Below, in pieces: positions 42,721 to 54,800 of a stretch of 64,000 nucleotides of DNA; position 1 is the first letter of the stretch, and each line of letters opens with the position of its first letter. The DNA is from Strigamia acuminata (Eukaryota > Arthropoda > Chilopoda > Geophilomorpha > Linotaeniidae), in NCBI GenBank assembly GCA_949358305.1, contig OX442315.1:5543875-5607874 (forward strand), given 5' to 3'. The notes beneath the pieces were generated by a model, which saw only the letters and a list, made by a program, of their open reading frames with translations, was not told the origin of the DNA and made no database searches. The position numbers and the translations under genes were made by a program.

Positions 42721-43280
42721 CTGTATTTGGTGTAAAAATCGATCGGTACTGTTTTATACACAAAAATTTTCGGAGGTTGGAACCTCTAAAAGCCAATGTT
42801 TTTGCCCAAAATATGCTGGTACCAGTTATTTTTTAAAATTTCCGTGGAGTCGGAACTTCTAAAATCAATGTTTTTTGGCCTAAAATTGGCTGGTAACAAT
42901 TGAATCAATGTGCGTAACACTACTTCGAATGTATGTGTGGTGTTAACTTTCAAATCATGTCGCCGATGACGTAGAAATCCCACAATGCATTGCACAAAAT
43001 GGTTCCCTTTTTGAAATGGTGATAACAAGATTTGATCATGTAAAACAACAAATTCATTATTATTTCGTAAGTTATTCATTCAAAATGGTTACATAACCTT
43101 TTTTAAGGTTATTTAAAAGACTTGAGAGAAATTTTTCATTTCTCTTCCCATGACCTTTAATAGTACTAAATTTTTTAAAGCTTTTATGGCTATTTCATCA
43201 TTTTGAATGCAATTTATATTTTTAAAATTAACTTTAAGATCACTACTGGAAGAGTGCAGTTTCACTTGAAACACACTTAT

Positions 43281-43858
43281 CAATTACCATGTTTACATGT
43301 ACCCAGTTATCTGGATAAGTGAAAATGCGAATTTTACTTTTCTGGAAAACTGATCATGTAAACAAATCAGTTTTCTAGAAAAGACAGACTTATCTGGAAA
43401 ACTAAATTCCAGTTGTACGAGCTAGATTTTGGGCGTTTTGCGCATTGAAAACTGCATGTAAACACTCGTGCATGCAAAAATTCAAAAACTTGGATCGAGA
43501 TATCGTCGGATCATTGTAGTAAAAATACATTAGGCCTAAGTCCCAACGACATTTGGTACCGAAATCAATGTGAAATCAGCTAAAACCACCATTTTTGGGA
43601 TCAGAATTTGCATATTAGGGACCATTGCAAAGATTCGAGCAAAAACCTCTTTCCTAACCACCATTTCATTTGTTTGGCTGAAATGGATCAACAGCCATTT
43701 TGTTGTTCCAGATAATCAAAGGGCAGTATGGGTAATTCTCGTATGACGTCACGTTTACCAGAAAACTAACGTCATGTAAACGCAAACGGTTATCCAGATA
43801 AATAAAATCCGAATATTCACTTATCTGGAAAACTGGGACCATGTAAACATGGTAATTG
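43281..43858. mobile_element. 578-bp DNA transposon remnant with long inverted ends
   Basis: Ends CAATTACCATGTTTACATG and CATGTAAACATGGTAATTG continue inward for about 55 bp with partial complementarity (CAGTTATCTGGATAAGTG). Internal copies of TTATCTGGAAAACT repeat the subterminal motif. No transposase. Confidence 0.7.
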
Positions 43859-43913
43859 AAATGACAACTGAAACATAAAAAAATTGCCAAATCAAGCAAT
43901 CGATTACCAATCG

Positions 43914-43977
43914 TTTTTATACGACGGAAAATTATAGTGTGAGTATTCTCATACTATAATTTTCCGTCTTATAAAAA
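43914..43977. repeat. 64-bp near-perfect palindrome
   Basis: Arms TTTTTATACGACGGAAAATT... are complementary to ...AATTTTCCGTCTTATAAAAA around a short loop near 43943-43949. Confidence 0.75.
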
Positions 43978-44384
43978 GGCTACAATTCTATCATGCTACA
44001 ATTCTATCAGCAAAACCATTACATTTAATTGAAATTTAAATGAATTTTTTATAACCAAACTCAATATAGTTTCTGAATCAGCCCCAGTTTAGCTCTTACA
44101 AGCGTGTTTGCGCTGTCAATGACAAAGTTGTGTGCACTCAATTTTATTTACTCACGGTAGATAAGTTCCAAAAAAAATATGCAATTAACGAAATTAGCTG
44201 CATTCAAAAAGTCGATTTTTACTGTATGTGCTTTTGTACTGTGATGTTAACAGAGACGAAAAGAAACACAGAAACACCAAAAACACGAATTTTGACTGCA
44301 GCTACGCTAAGTTTCTTTTTAAAAGTCTTTATTAAAGTCTGTGTTAAGGTAAATTAAAAGATGTCGTGTATAAACAAATCACTA

Positions 44385-44861
44385 AGGGATTAAATGAGCG
44401 ATTATTGTGATTAGTTGATTATTGCAATAATCATAATCAGAGTATCACTCAATTATTGAGGGCCCAACAAAAATCTGATTAAGTGATTACTGCTCCGATG
44501 GGCAGAATTGTTTAAATTGTAACCTAAATACGTTGCAATTGTTTAAAAAAAGTTCCTACAAATAATAATCGCAACTACCTAACTCGTTTCATGTGTTCAG
44601 TTTAACTTAAACTGAGCAGACTTTGTTATATTATGACCTTGTGTATTTTAAGCGGGTCTGGCGCCGCCATGTTGGTTTCAGTTGAGAGAGCACTTATAAT
44701 CGACCCAAGTCAGCAGAAAATCATGGTTTAGGGTGATTACTTGATTAGTTGCTTATTTGATGAAATGATTATTCTCGGGATTGGTTGAATCCACTCACAT
44801 AACACATTAACTAATCGACTAATCAAAGTAATCAACTAATCTCTCATTTAATGAAACCCCT
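44385..44861. mobile_element. MITE with TA target site
   Basis: TA, then AGGGATTAAATGAG at the left; CTCATTTAATGAAACCCCT, then TA at the right. Subterminal TGATTAGTTGATTA motifs are inverted at the other end. The termini are similar to those of the element at 34615. Confidence 0.6.
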
Positions 44862-44873
44862 TATTGTCTAGAT

Positions 44874-45390
44874 TAGGGGTGTTGAACATTTTGGCTTCCA
44901 TGGGCCACATTGGAAAAGAAATTGTCTTGGGCCACACATAAAATGTGTTGATAATTTGTTACAAGGGATGCACCACTATTGTTTTTGATTCAAGTGTTTT
45001 ATTTCATTCACACTCGTATCGCACGACTTGCATGCGTTGCTGGTCAAACCGAAAGCATATTTGCAAACTACAGGCGCTATAGGAATCTATGTGGCCAGGA
45101 GTGACTAATGCATCCGACAGAATTATTCACTCAGGACGGCAAGTTTCCTGCTCAGATTGCGCTAACCTCACCTAGCGGGCACTCGTAATCTTTTCAGGCA
45201 AGAAGATTCGTGCTGACCTAATTATCCCGACAATTACATGTCGCACTTGGTATATTACCTATGAGAATTCTGTTTGCTGTCAAAGCAAAAGAAATATCAG
45301 AATCTATAGAAAAAATCTCTTAATGTTTTAAGTGAGTGTGTTTGGCCGCATTCATGGCCATCATGGGGCCAAATGCGTTGGACACCCCTG
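44874..45390. mobile_element. hAT-like non-autonomous element
   Basis: The left end TAGGGGTGTTGAAC and right end GTTGGACACCCCTG are inverted. The inner motif GGGCCAC is mirrored by GTGGCC-type sequences. No target duplication could be confirmed. Confidence 0.5.
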
Positions 45391-45493
45391 ATCAACATGT
45401 TTAATTAGTTAACTGGGTAACTTAATTAACAAGTCAGGTGTGCTTTTTTAAATGTACTTGATTTTGAATTTTTAAGGTCATTTTATTACTATA

Positions 45494-45603
45494 CTCTTGT
45501 TCGACTCAAAAGGGGCCCCTCCTAGTGGTAGTATACAGTTTAGAGTTAGAAGTAATGAGGCTCGGCCAATGGGAGAAGGAGCCCCTTTTGAGTTGAACAA
45601 GAG
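45494..45603. mobile_element. 110-bp MITE upstream of the channel gene
   Basis: Ends CTCTTGTTCGACTCAAAAGG and CCTTTTGAGTTGAACAAGAG lie between TA dinucleotides at 45492-45493 and 45604-45605. The element ends 250 bp before the start codon of the DEG/ENaC gene, so it could lie in its promoter. Confidence 0.7.
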
Positions 45604-45854
45604 TACCATATATCTTGGAAACCATCAAAGAATGGGCAAAATTTCCAGTAATAGATTAGAGCACACTTTAATTAGTATAAAACACACATCAACTTTATTA
45701 TGTACTACTAACCAAAGTTAAAAAAATCATGTGCTTGTACTGTAAGCACACTTTGAGCATTCCCACCGGTTTGCCTTTTCATACTGATTTCTGATTTCCC
45801 CTTGTGAGTTTTATGTACAGGTATTAAAAGTCGGATTTGGGTTTAAAAGGTACA

Positions 45855-48800
45855 ATGATGCATTATAAAAGGAAGGCAGCAGAAATTCGAAGACTTACTG
45901 AAACATATGTGCAGTTGAAATTGGAAACTTTAACATTTCCACCTGTTGACACCAAAATGCACAAAAGAGTGGCAAGAATTTATAATATTTCTCGATTATT
46001 TGCTGGCACACTCACACTGTTTTTGTGCGTATTCCAATGTTTGGATCAAATCATTTATTATACGCAAGGACCCATCAAAGTTCATGCTGATATTACTGAA
46101 GAAACTGTTGGTGATTTTCCGGCAGTATATCTTGCCACAACTTTTACGGATCAAAGCATGAAACACATGGAAGAAAATCTCGTAGGTGAGTTATTTTATA
46201 TTCAAAATATTTAATCTAGTATTTAACATGGCGTCTTAAAAAATCTAGAATGCCCCGCCGGTGTATTTCATATAGACAATAAAACTGACCTCTATGAAGT
46301 ATTACAAATGAAAAATTTTACAAAGATGATAAGAAACATCACTTTTTCAAGAGTAAGTGCAAGCAATGAATAACAATGATACCCTCACTTGACTGAATAA
46401 CTCGACAGAATGGTTTTTAGCTACCAGTGCACGTGCAAGGGCAGCACATTTCTCACTACAATATTCGTTACTATCCTAGTGTCTTTCAACCAGTGTTGTA
46501 TCTCGTTCACTAAATCGTGAACTAGTTCAAGTTCGCGTTCATCACCGTGTGAACTAGTTTACGTTCACGTTCTTCCCTATCATTTTTTTCAAAGTGAACT
46601 AAGTTCAAGTTCACGAACTTGAACCAATAGTTCAGTTAACTTTTCCAATATTTTTAAAAAAAATTGAAATGTTTTTTTTTTTTATGGTCTGTGGTTTGCA
46701 GATGGAAAAAAATATTTTTTTTTAGTAAAGCAGTTGTTTTCATTGATTTTAATGACAAAACGGCTGTTTTCGCCGTTTTCATTGCAAAAGTGATCAAAAT
46801 GAATGTTTTGATGATGAAAACGTCATCAAAACGTTTAAAACCGATGCAAAAAGTTACGTTTTTGCGACGTTTTCATCATCACATATGGTGAAGGCAAACT
46901 TCATTCAAGTTCACTCTTAAAAATGAATTAAGTTTGTTTTTTGGGTTCACTTGTAAAAGTGAACTAGTTTGCAATCTTAGATCGCGAACTAACGAACTTA
47001 GTTCGCTAACATGTACTAATAGTTCTCGTTTGATTGATACAACACTGCTTTCAACATCTATTAATTTTTAAACATTTGTTCGCACAAATATTTAAATTTA
47101 TCTTGCAGGGATCAAGACTGTATTCCGATGGATTCAAAACACAGGAAGCATTCTTATTTCGATCAATGTGTTCAAGAATTGAATATGGTGAGTAATGCCT
47201 TCGTTCATGGTTTTGCTATTTCATAATATGGCTATTTCTTACTTCATCCGTTGATTGCTGTTTTAGAATATTACAGATACTTTGAATGTCCCTACCGTAG
47301 TTGCTTTTAACAAGGACGAGTAGTCGTCCTTGCTTTTAATCACAGAAACGTTGAATCCCCTTACCGTCTTCCCCCGAATATAACACCAAGGTGTTGTATT
47401 CGACTTTTGGTCAAAATGGTAAGTTTGTAAACATTCGAATATAATACCACTTCAGCTATAACACCATGGTGTTATATTCGAATACACCCTCATTGTGTAA
47501 AATTCGAATTCTTTATTGTTTTCGAATACAACACTATGGTGTTATATTCGAATTTTTAGAAAACTATGAAAGACGTACAGTGTATGCTTCCAAAACGCTA
47601 CTGAAACGTGCACTGGATTTTACATATTAAACATACACATTTAACAGATTTGTTTATCGAAGATGTGTTGTGCTGTGGTGCGAACAGGGTTGTTTAGAAA
47701 TGTGTGAATTCAAGTTAGTTAGTGTTGTTAGAGGCTATGGGAAGCAATTTTTTTTTACAAACTTACATGTTATTTGACGAATACAACACCATGGTGGAGG
47801 AAGACGGTAGTGATCATTGGTTCCACTGCAGCTACAGTTGTTAATAATAAAGATTTTAAAGATTATTAGCTTTTAGTAAATACAGAATGAAAGAAAAATT
47901 GCAATAGCCTTGAATATTAAAGTTGTATAAAAATAATTATTCGATTATTGTCTTTTATACATATAGTAAAAGAAATGAAAATTGGACCAGAAAACCGAAT
48001 GAAAATTCAATTTCAGACTAATATGAGTTTTGCGGATTATCATCTACTGACGGTAATTAAATTAACACGAGGAAAGTGGTCGATGGAATGATAACAAATG
48101 ACATACAAATGACACACAAATAATGCATTTAGGTTTTGAAAATCAGTAAAATAAGAATGTGTGTGCAACTTTGTGAAAACTAAATAATTTACTACTATGC
48201 CGCTAGCTCTGAAATATTTTTTAAGTAAATTCTTAAATGAAGATAAAACTGAAGTGCTCTTTGGTGTCTAAGTTGAGAGCAAATTAATGTGCGACTGTCA
48301 TTGTGAAATATGGTAAAATGAGTCACTTTATTACAGGCTGACATATGGGTGGCGCTTAGATGATCAGCGTCACAATATAAAACAATGGTCAAGAATGACG
48401 AATGGAGTGCGAGACACTCCAAAAACTGTTTCATGACAATTAATATTTTCAAATTTTATATTCTAGATAACCCTAACATCTAAAACAAAAAAAATTATTG
48501 CCACAATTGTACCACCATATCACGCTGGACACTTATTTAGATCCAATGTGGTCACATTTACACTCAAAAAGGTTAGTGGCTGTTTTCATGCAAAGAGCCC
48601 AGTTTTGAATTGTTTATAATGGTTGACATGTTAAGCGTTTTCTGTAAATTGTTGATTTTTTTTTTTACTTTTGTACAAAGATTGTACACGAAAATTGTGT
48701 TTCACCCAAGGAACTGTAAATGGGGAAGCTAACTGCAATCAGTTGTTTACCTGAACCTATGGTTTTAGATTTTGCTACAAAAACTCAAATTACATGAAAG

Positions 48801-51800
48801 AAGCCATACGGATATGACATCATGGTCTTAGGATGACATGATCTAATTTTCAGATAATCTCGTAATAGATATGTTGTGACCGGACAGTCTTCTCCATAGG
48901 ATTGGTTAACATGGTTGGGACTACCGTCTTCCCCCGAACATAACGTCATGACGTTATATTCAAGTTTTTTCGAAAATCGCTGTTTTCGAAAGTTTTAGCG
49001 ATTTCTCGAATATAACGTCACTTCCAATATAACGTCATGACGTTGTATTCGAATACAACGTCATGACGTTATATTCGAGTGCATTGACGGGTGCAATGCC
49101 GGGAAGCATTGCAGGTGCGCTTTTAACGGGTGCAATGCCAAAAAAACGAATTCGACACGAATTTTGACAAGAATTGGACACGAATTGGATACGAATTAAA
49201 CACAAATTATCAGGGCCGTGTCGACCTATGAGGCGAAGAGGCGGCCGCCAGGTGGCCATGCCGTGGTATGTAAATTTACCAACTCATGCAGATAGTTTAG
49301 TTGCTGCAGTGGATTGGAAAAGTTAACAGGTGAAATAATGAGACGCCATCTTTGCAGGTGAGAAACATAACATCAAGTGAGGTTTTATTAGCTTGTCACG
49401 TGACTCTTTTACAACAAGCGCCACCTTTAGGCGGCATATACAAATAATATGTAAACAAACATTGTGTTTGTTTACAAAAGCAAACATAAACAAAGTGCAA
49501 ACTAAAGAGCGCATTATCACTTGTTAATACGATCTAGAGATATGTATATTATGCATGGCAATGACATATCATATTGTAACAATCGGCCCCCTCGTATTCA
49601 CAAGTATTCAAGACAATTAGATCAATGAGGAAGCAATTACAACAGGTATGCACACGTCAAGATGATTAGCTTCAAAATTAAAGCTCGAATCGTCCGCTGC
49701 TGCATTTGGTTCAGAAATCTTTATCTCCCTCTTGTCCTTGAAAAGATGTTCTGGGACTGGAAGGTTATATTGAGCACAATAACGCTTTACGTCTGGTATT
49801 GAGCGTAACTTAGGTGTGTCATATCCCTCGATCGTGTAATCGATATCCCTCTGTCCAGTTGGTCTCATCTTCTCTATTTTCTTCCAGACAAGCGGAGGTA
49901 TAGTCCGAACTGGATCTGGAACTTCTCCCCTCGCTTGTGGTGCGACCGCTGGCAGGTTCGCTTGGAGTTTTTGATCTTCAAATCTAAACTTCGATTTAAT
50001 AGGATGATATATCTCCTCTACTTCCTTCTTAAGTGGCTGTGGCGATGGGAGCGGCGGCCTGACGTCCTCATCCGAGTAGTGCTGACGATCGTCGTTGTCG
50101 TCCAGATTATCGTTTAAATTGTCGATATACGTAGTGTATTTCTCCGGTAGGCCCAGCACGCCTTCAACTCTGCGCTTGCTTTCAACAAACTTGACATCGC
50201 TTGTTTCGATGACCTTTGAAAAAGAGGCCTCATAGATCGGCACGGCCCTGCGAATTATACACGAATTGGACACGAATTGTAAAACGAATTGGACACGAAT
50301 TGTAAAACGAATTTGACACGTATTGTAAAACAAATTTGGCACGAATTGTCCAATTTACATGCTCAATTTCTGATTTTTCTGATTTTTCAAAAGTTACATG
50401 AAAAAGTACGAATATAACGTCATGACGTAGTGTTCGAATAAAACGTCAGGTGTCGTTGTATTCGAACACAACGTCATGACGTTATGTTCGGGGGAAGACG
50501 GTAGACATCACATAAATAATAAAGATAGGGACTCCGGATTGTTGGTTTTTGGCCTTTAATCGAAGTCACTTCATTTCGTCGCCCTTGTAAATTTTTTTCA
50601 TACAGTGAAAATTGGGAATAATTTCTTCATTTCGTCGTTCTCATTTCGTCGCCATATCATTTCGTGACCTAACCTGACCTGACCTAACCTGATCTAACCT
50701 GACCTGCCCCAACCTAACCTAAACTAACCATTAGGCATTTCGGTTTTTTTTTGTTTTTAATCATATCATTTCGTTGCCCTTCATTTCGTCGCCCTTATGT
50801 TCGTTTTGGGTGTCATTTTGTCGCCAAAAACGGTGACGATATGACACGGCGACGAAATGAAGGGCGACGAAATGAAGAAACCCCCTTTAATCCATTGTCT
50901 AGGGGTCGGAGTTCCCATCACCCGTGTCGGCGATGTCAATAGGGCATGCCACACCAGTAACCGATCCGCCATACACAAGGCGTTAGCCCGTGAGTGACAT
51001 AGTCGCATAATACATAACATTCTGCTGTAGTACCGTACCAAGTAAAGGTGAGACCGCTTGGGTCACTCCACACATCGCCTGGTGGCCCCAAGGCCGTCCC
51101 CCTCTGTGAAGTGGACTTGTCTAGCTGGGGAGGAGGGAGCTGAATGGTGTGGTGAGATAGAGAAGGAGAGCAGAGAAGAAGGACGTGTGGTGCGCAAAAG
51201 AGAAGTGTGTGCTGTCAAGGTCCCAACACCTGCAGAGGTAACCCTGCCTGCTGCTGACTCTGCTCCTCTCATCATTCACCACGTTGACACTTAGTAACAT
51301 GGTGCGATGCCTGTTGCAGCCTCTATGAGTGGTCACATGGATCACACAAGGTAAGTGTGATAGAAAGGTCGTCCAGAGTAACCGACCACGTCAGCCATGA
51401 GACTTAGGTTCTGTGTGTGACGGGACAGTTGCTGGTGTAGTGTGCCTAACAGCACTGCCACACAAGGGAGATAAAGGATTCCGACCCCTAGACAACGAAT
51501 TACAGACCACAACCCAACAATCCAGAGTCCCTGTCTCGTTATTACGTGAAGGATGCGTCCCTCCCATTGTAGTCAATCTTCAGACTGCAGTGGGTAAGAC
51601 CATATCCAGTCACAAGGGATAAAATGACCTTAAGCAAAGAATACCCTAAATGTAATGTAACTATCAAATGTTCGCTATTGTTGGACCCGTTTGTAATAGC
51701 AATGTTTGACCTGTATTTGTGTACAGTATTATGTTTTAAACGGAATTCTCAAAGAATCTGTTTTTATTCTATACAGTACAAATTTCTTAACCGGAAGTCG

Positions 51801-54800
51801 GCTGCCTGTGTCGATGAACGCAAAACGGAACGCTGCCAAAGTCAGTGTTATTCTGATAAAATCGCTTTACAAAATTTTACTTGCCAGTAAGTTTAACATT
51901 GTCACTTGCAACAAGAAACAAACACATGACGGCTGGGTAGAGCCGGATAGCAAAAATTTTTTTGGACCCCTCCCACACTAAAAAAAACAAATTTAATTTT
52001 TAAAAATTCTAAAATAAAATACATTTATTATTATCTCTTTATATTTCATAAATATGTCAGTGTACATGCAACATCTTTTCGTGAGAAATGCGGAAATCCA
52101 GATTTTTTTCGAATTTGTTCCCATTGGCTGGAAGCCACATAACAATAGTATAACCTAGGTATAACTCTGAACTATTCGTTTGTTATGTGGCGTAAAGCCA
52201 ATGGAGATGCTTTATATCCCATTAGCCAATAGGAGGAGTGCCACACTTACACTGAAACATCTGCACATGGGCTAATACTGATACTGATTTGATAATCCAA
52301 AAACAATCTTATGAACACATTTGAAATGAGAAATTAAATTTTGTTTTTCAGATTACCTTCCCTGCCAAACGAACAAAAAGATCATTGCCTTTCAGATGAA
52401 TTGGCATGCGATTACTATGACCGAGTAAATAAAATGGAAAAAACATTCAATGCACTTTTTGATTGCCATTGCCCAACAGAATGTGAAAAATCCGTGTTCA
52501 CTTCGCATTATTCTTTCAGCGACACCAGAGAAAAGTCATTAGAAGTCTATTCATTTAGCAACTGGATTCATGGATTATCCGAATACTTTTTCTACGACTT
52601 TATTGCTCTTCTGTGTGACATTGGTGGTTTCATGTGTTTTTATGTGGGTGCATCTTGTTTGTCAATTGTAGATCACATTGTACAAATCATTCGTAGGCAA
52701 AACAAAAAGGTTTCGCTTTTTTTGAAGAAAACAAGTCGGTTTGAAATTGCTGTGATTTCCAGAGTAAACAAACTATTGAATCAAGAAGAACTACAAAGTC
52801 CAACTAAGAAACAATTTAATTTTTTTGTCAAATTAAGATCAACTTTCAAGTGTGTTTTGTGTGGTCTCTGTTTGTATTTAATCTATGAACAAATCAAGGC
52901 GTTTACAGCATATACTACGTATGTGACTATTGAACTTGAACAGGAAGAATACATTCAAATACCTGATCTTGTTGTGTGCACCGAACCAGAAGCAATATAC
53001 AAAGAAAAAGAAAGAATCAATATAAATAAACAGCTGAATGATTCGTGTGTGGAAGATATCGATATTTTGGATTTACTCGATGAACCATCCGAATTTGCAG
53101 GAAATGCTACGCTCTTGTGGCAAAAAACTGAAGACATGGAGGATTATGATACTGGTGAAGTAAGAACTTGCTTGTGCTAAAAGTCTGTGACCGCTTGGCC
53201 ACCCTAGGTGACCTGCATCACTCCACACACCGCCTAGTGGCCCTAAGCCGTCCCCCTCACTGACTGGACAGGCCTAGCTGGAGAGGAGGGAGCCGAGTGG
53301 TCTGGTGAGAGAGAGACATTGCTGGGAGAGCAGAGGGTGAAGACATGCGGTAATCGGGAGAAAAGTGTGCACCGTCACGGTCCTAACTTCAGCAGAGACA
53401 ACTGCTGACTCTGCCGCTCTCACCATTCACCACTGTGACGCTCAGTAACAAGGATATGGGCCTGTTACAGCCTCCATGAGCGGCTACATGGGTCCTACAG
53501 GGTAAGTATGACAGAATGTTCGTTCGAAGTAACCGACCTCGTCACCCATGGGACTTAGGTCCTGTGTGTGACAGGACGGTTGCCGGTGTAGCGTGCCTAA
53601 CAGCACTGCCATACAGTGAGATAGGTGACCCCAGCCCTAGACAATGTATTAAAGGCCAAAACCTAACAATCTGGAGTCCCTGTCTCAATCTTTACGTGAG
53701 TATGCGTCCCTCCCATTGTAGTCAATCCCCAGACTATCAGTGTGTAAGACCATATCCAGTCTCAACATTAAAAATATTGTTGTTTTTTTTAAGATGATAA
53801 TAGAGGCATTTGTCGATTATTCGGGAGTCCAAGTGGAATACCCCCAAAGGTCAATCACGACAACTGTTTTTGGAGAATGCGTTCTCGTGCAATTAGGTGC
53901 CTGATAATTTCTTTTTAACTCAGCACTGTACTCCCTTAATAGTTCATACGACAATCTTATTTAATGAATAAAATCAGGGCTGGCATAATTCAATCAGCGT
54001 CTGGTGCTATACTTCCAGATCTCACTCGTTTCGTAATCGCGGTCTCGGAGATCTCGATCCTTTTCAGTCGGCTCGTGCACGTTGTCAAAACAACACAGAG
54101 TGTTATTTCTTTTTCACGATAACGCAACGCAACGCGTTATTCTAAAAATACCACATACGTTATTTCGCGACAACGCCAAAAAGAAATTTGAAAGAAAAAA
54201 ATACTACACCAAAAACGATGGTTTCTGGCCGTGGTATTTTTATTGTTTTTTATTGTTTTTTTGTTGTTGTCATTGAGAATAAATCTCATCTTTTGTCTCA
54301 GTCTCGTACAAGATCCCGTCGCAGGACCTTCCGATCTCGTCAAAGAAAACAGGGACTTGAAAACAGCCAAGATGCTGAAAGTATAGCCCGATGCAATTGT
54401 TTTTGCGCGCTCCATCGTTCATTGTTTTCAATGCTAGTCAGTAGATTTTGGACGCATTAACCCTAGCAGCCCCAACCTAAAAAAAAATCCCTACTCACCC
54501 AACCTGGGTCATTTTTGACCCCAACAAAGATGGCCGCCGCAGCACATGGACGAGTATAAGCGTCCAACTTCATTCCATTAATTTTATGTTTATTTTTATT
54601 CTGATTCTAGTTCTTTTGGTTTTTTTGGATTTAGTGTGTTTAGATCATTAGAAATTGGGTTTGAAGATAAGGGTAAGTGGCAAAAATACCCCAGCACGGT
54701 ATACCGCAAATACCGTAATCACGGCCGTAATCCCGACGGTACCGATCAGGCGGTCATGCACAAATTCGTCCTTGCAACGTAACGAAAAAAGAAGTTTGGA

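Larger units (their letters stand above)
48922..50503. mobile_element. Palindrome-rich MITE, CGTC/GACG core type, with a nested hAT element
   Basis: Ends TACCGTCTTCCCCCGAACAT and the inverse match for about 37 bp. A 3-bp duplication gac flanks it (48919-48921, 50504-50506). Palindromes are built on AACGTCATGACGTT. A hAT-type element is inserted inside. It lies in intron 5 of the channel gene. Confidence 0.75.

Noticed and set aside
51058-51622. ORFs in the GC-rich repeat at 51.0-51.6 kb
   Set aside because: Frames are not kept in the second copy at 53.2-53.8 kb.
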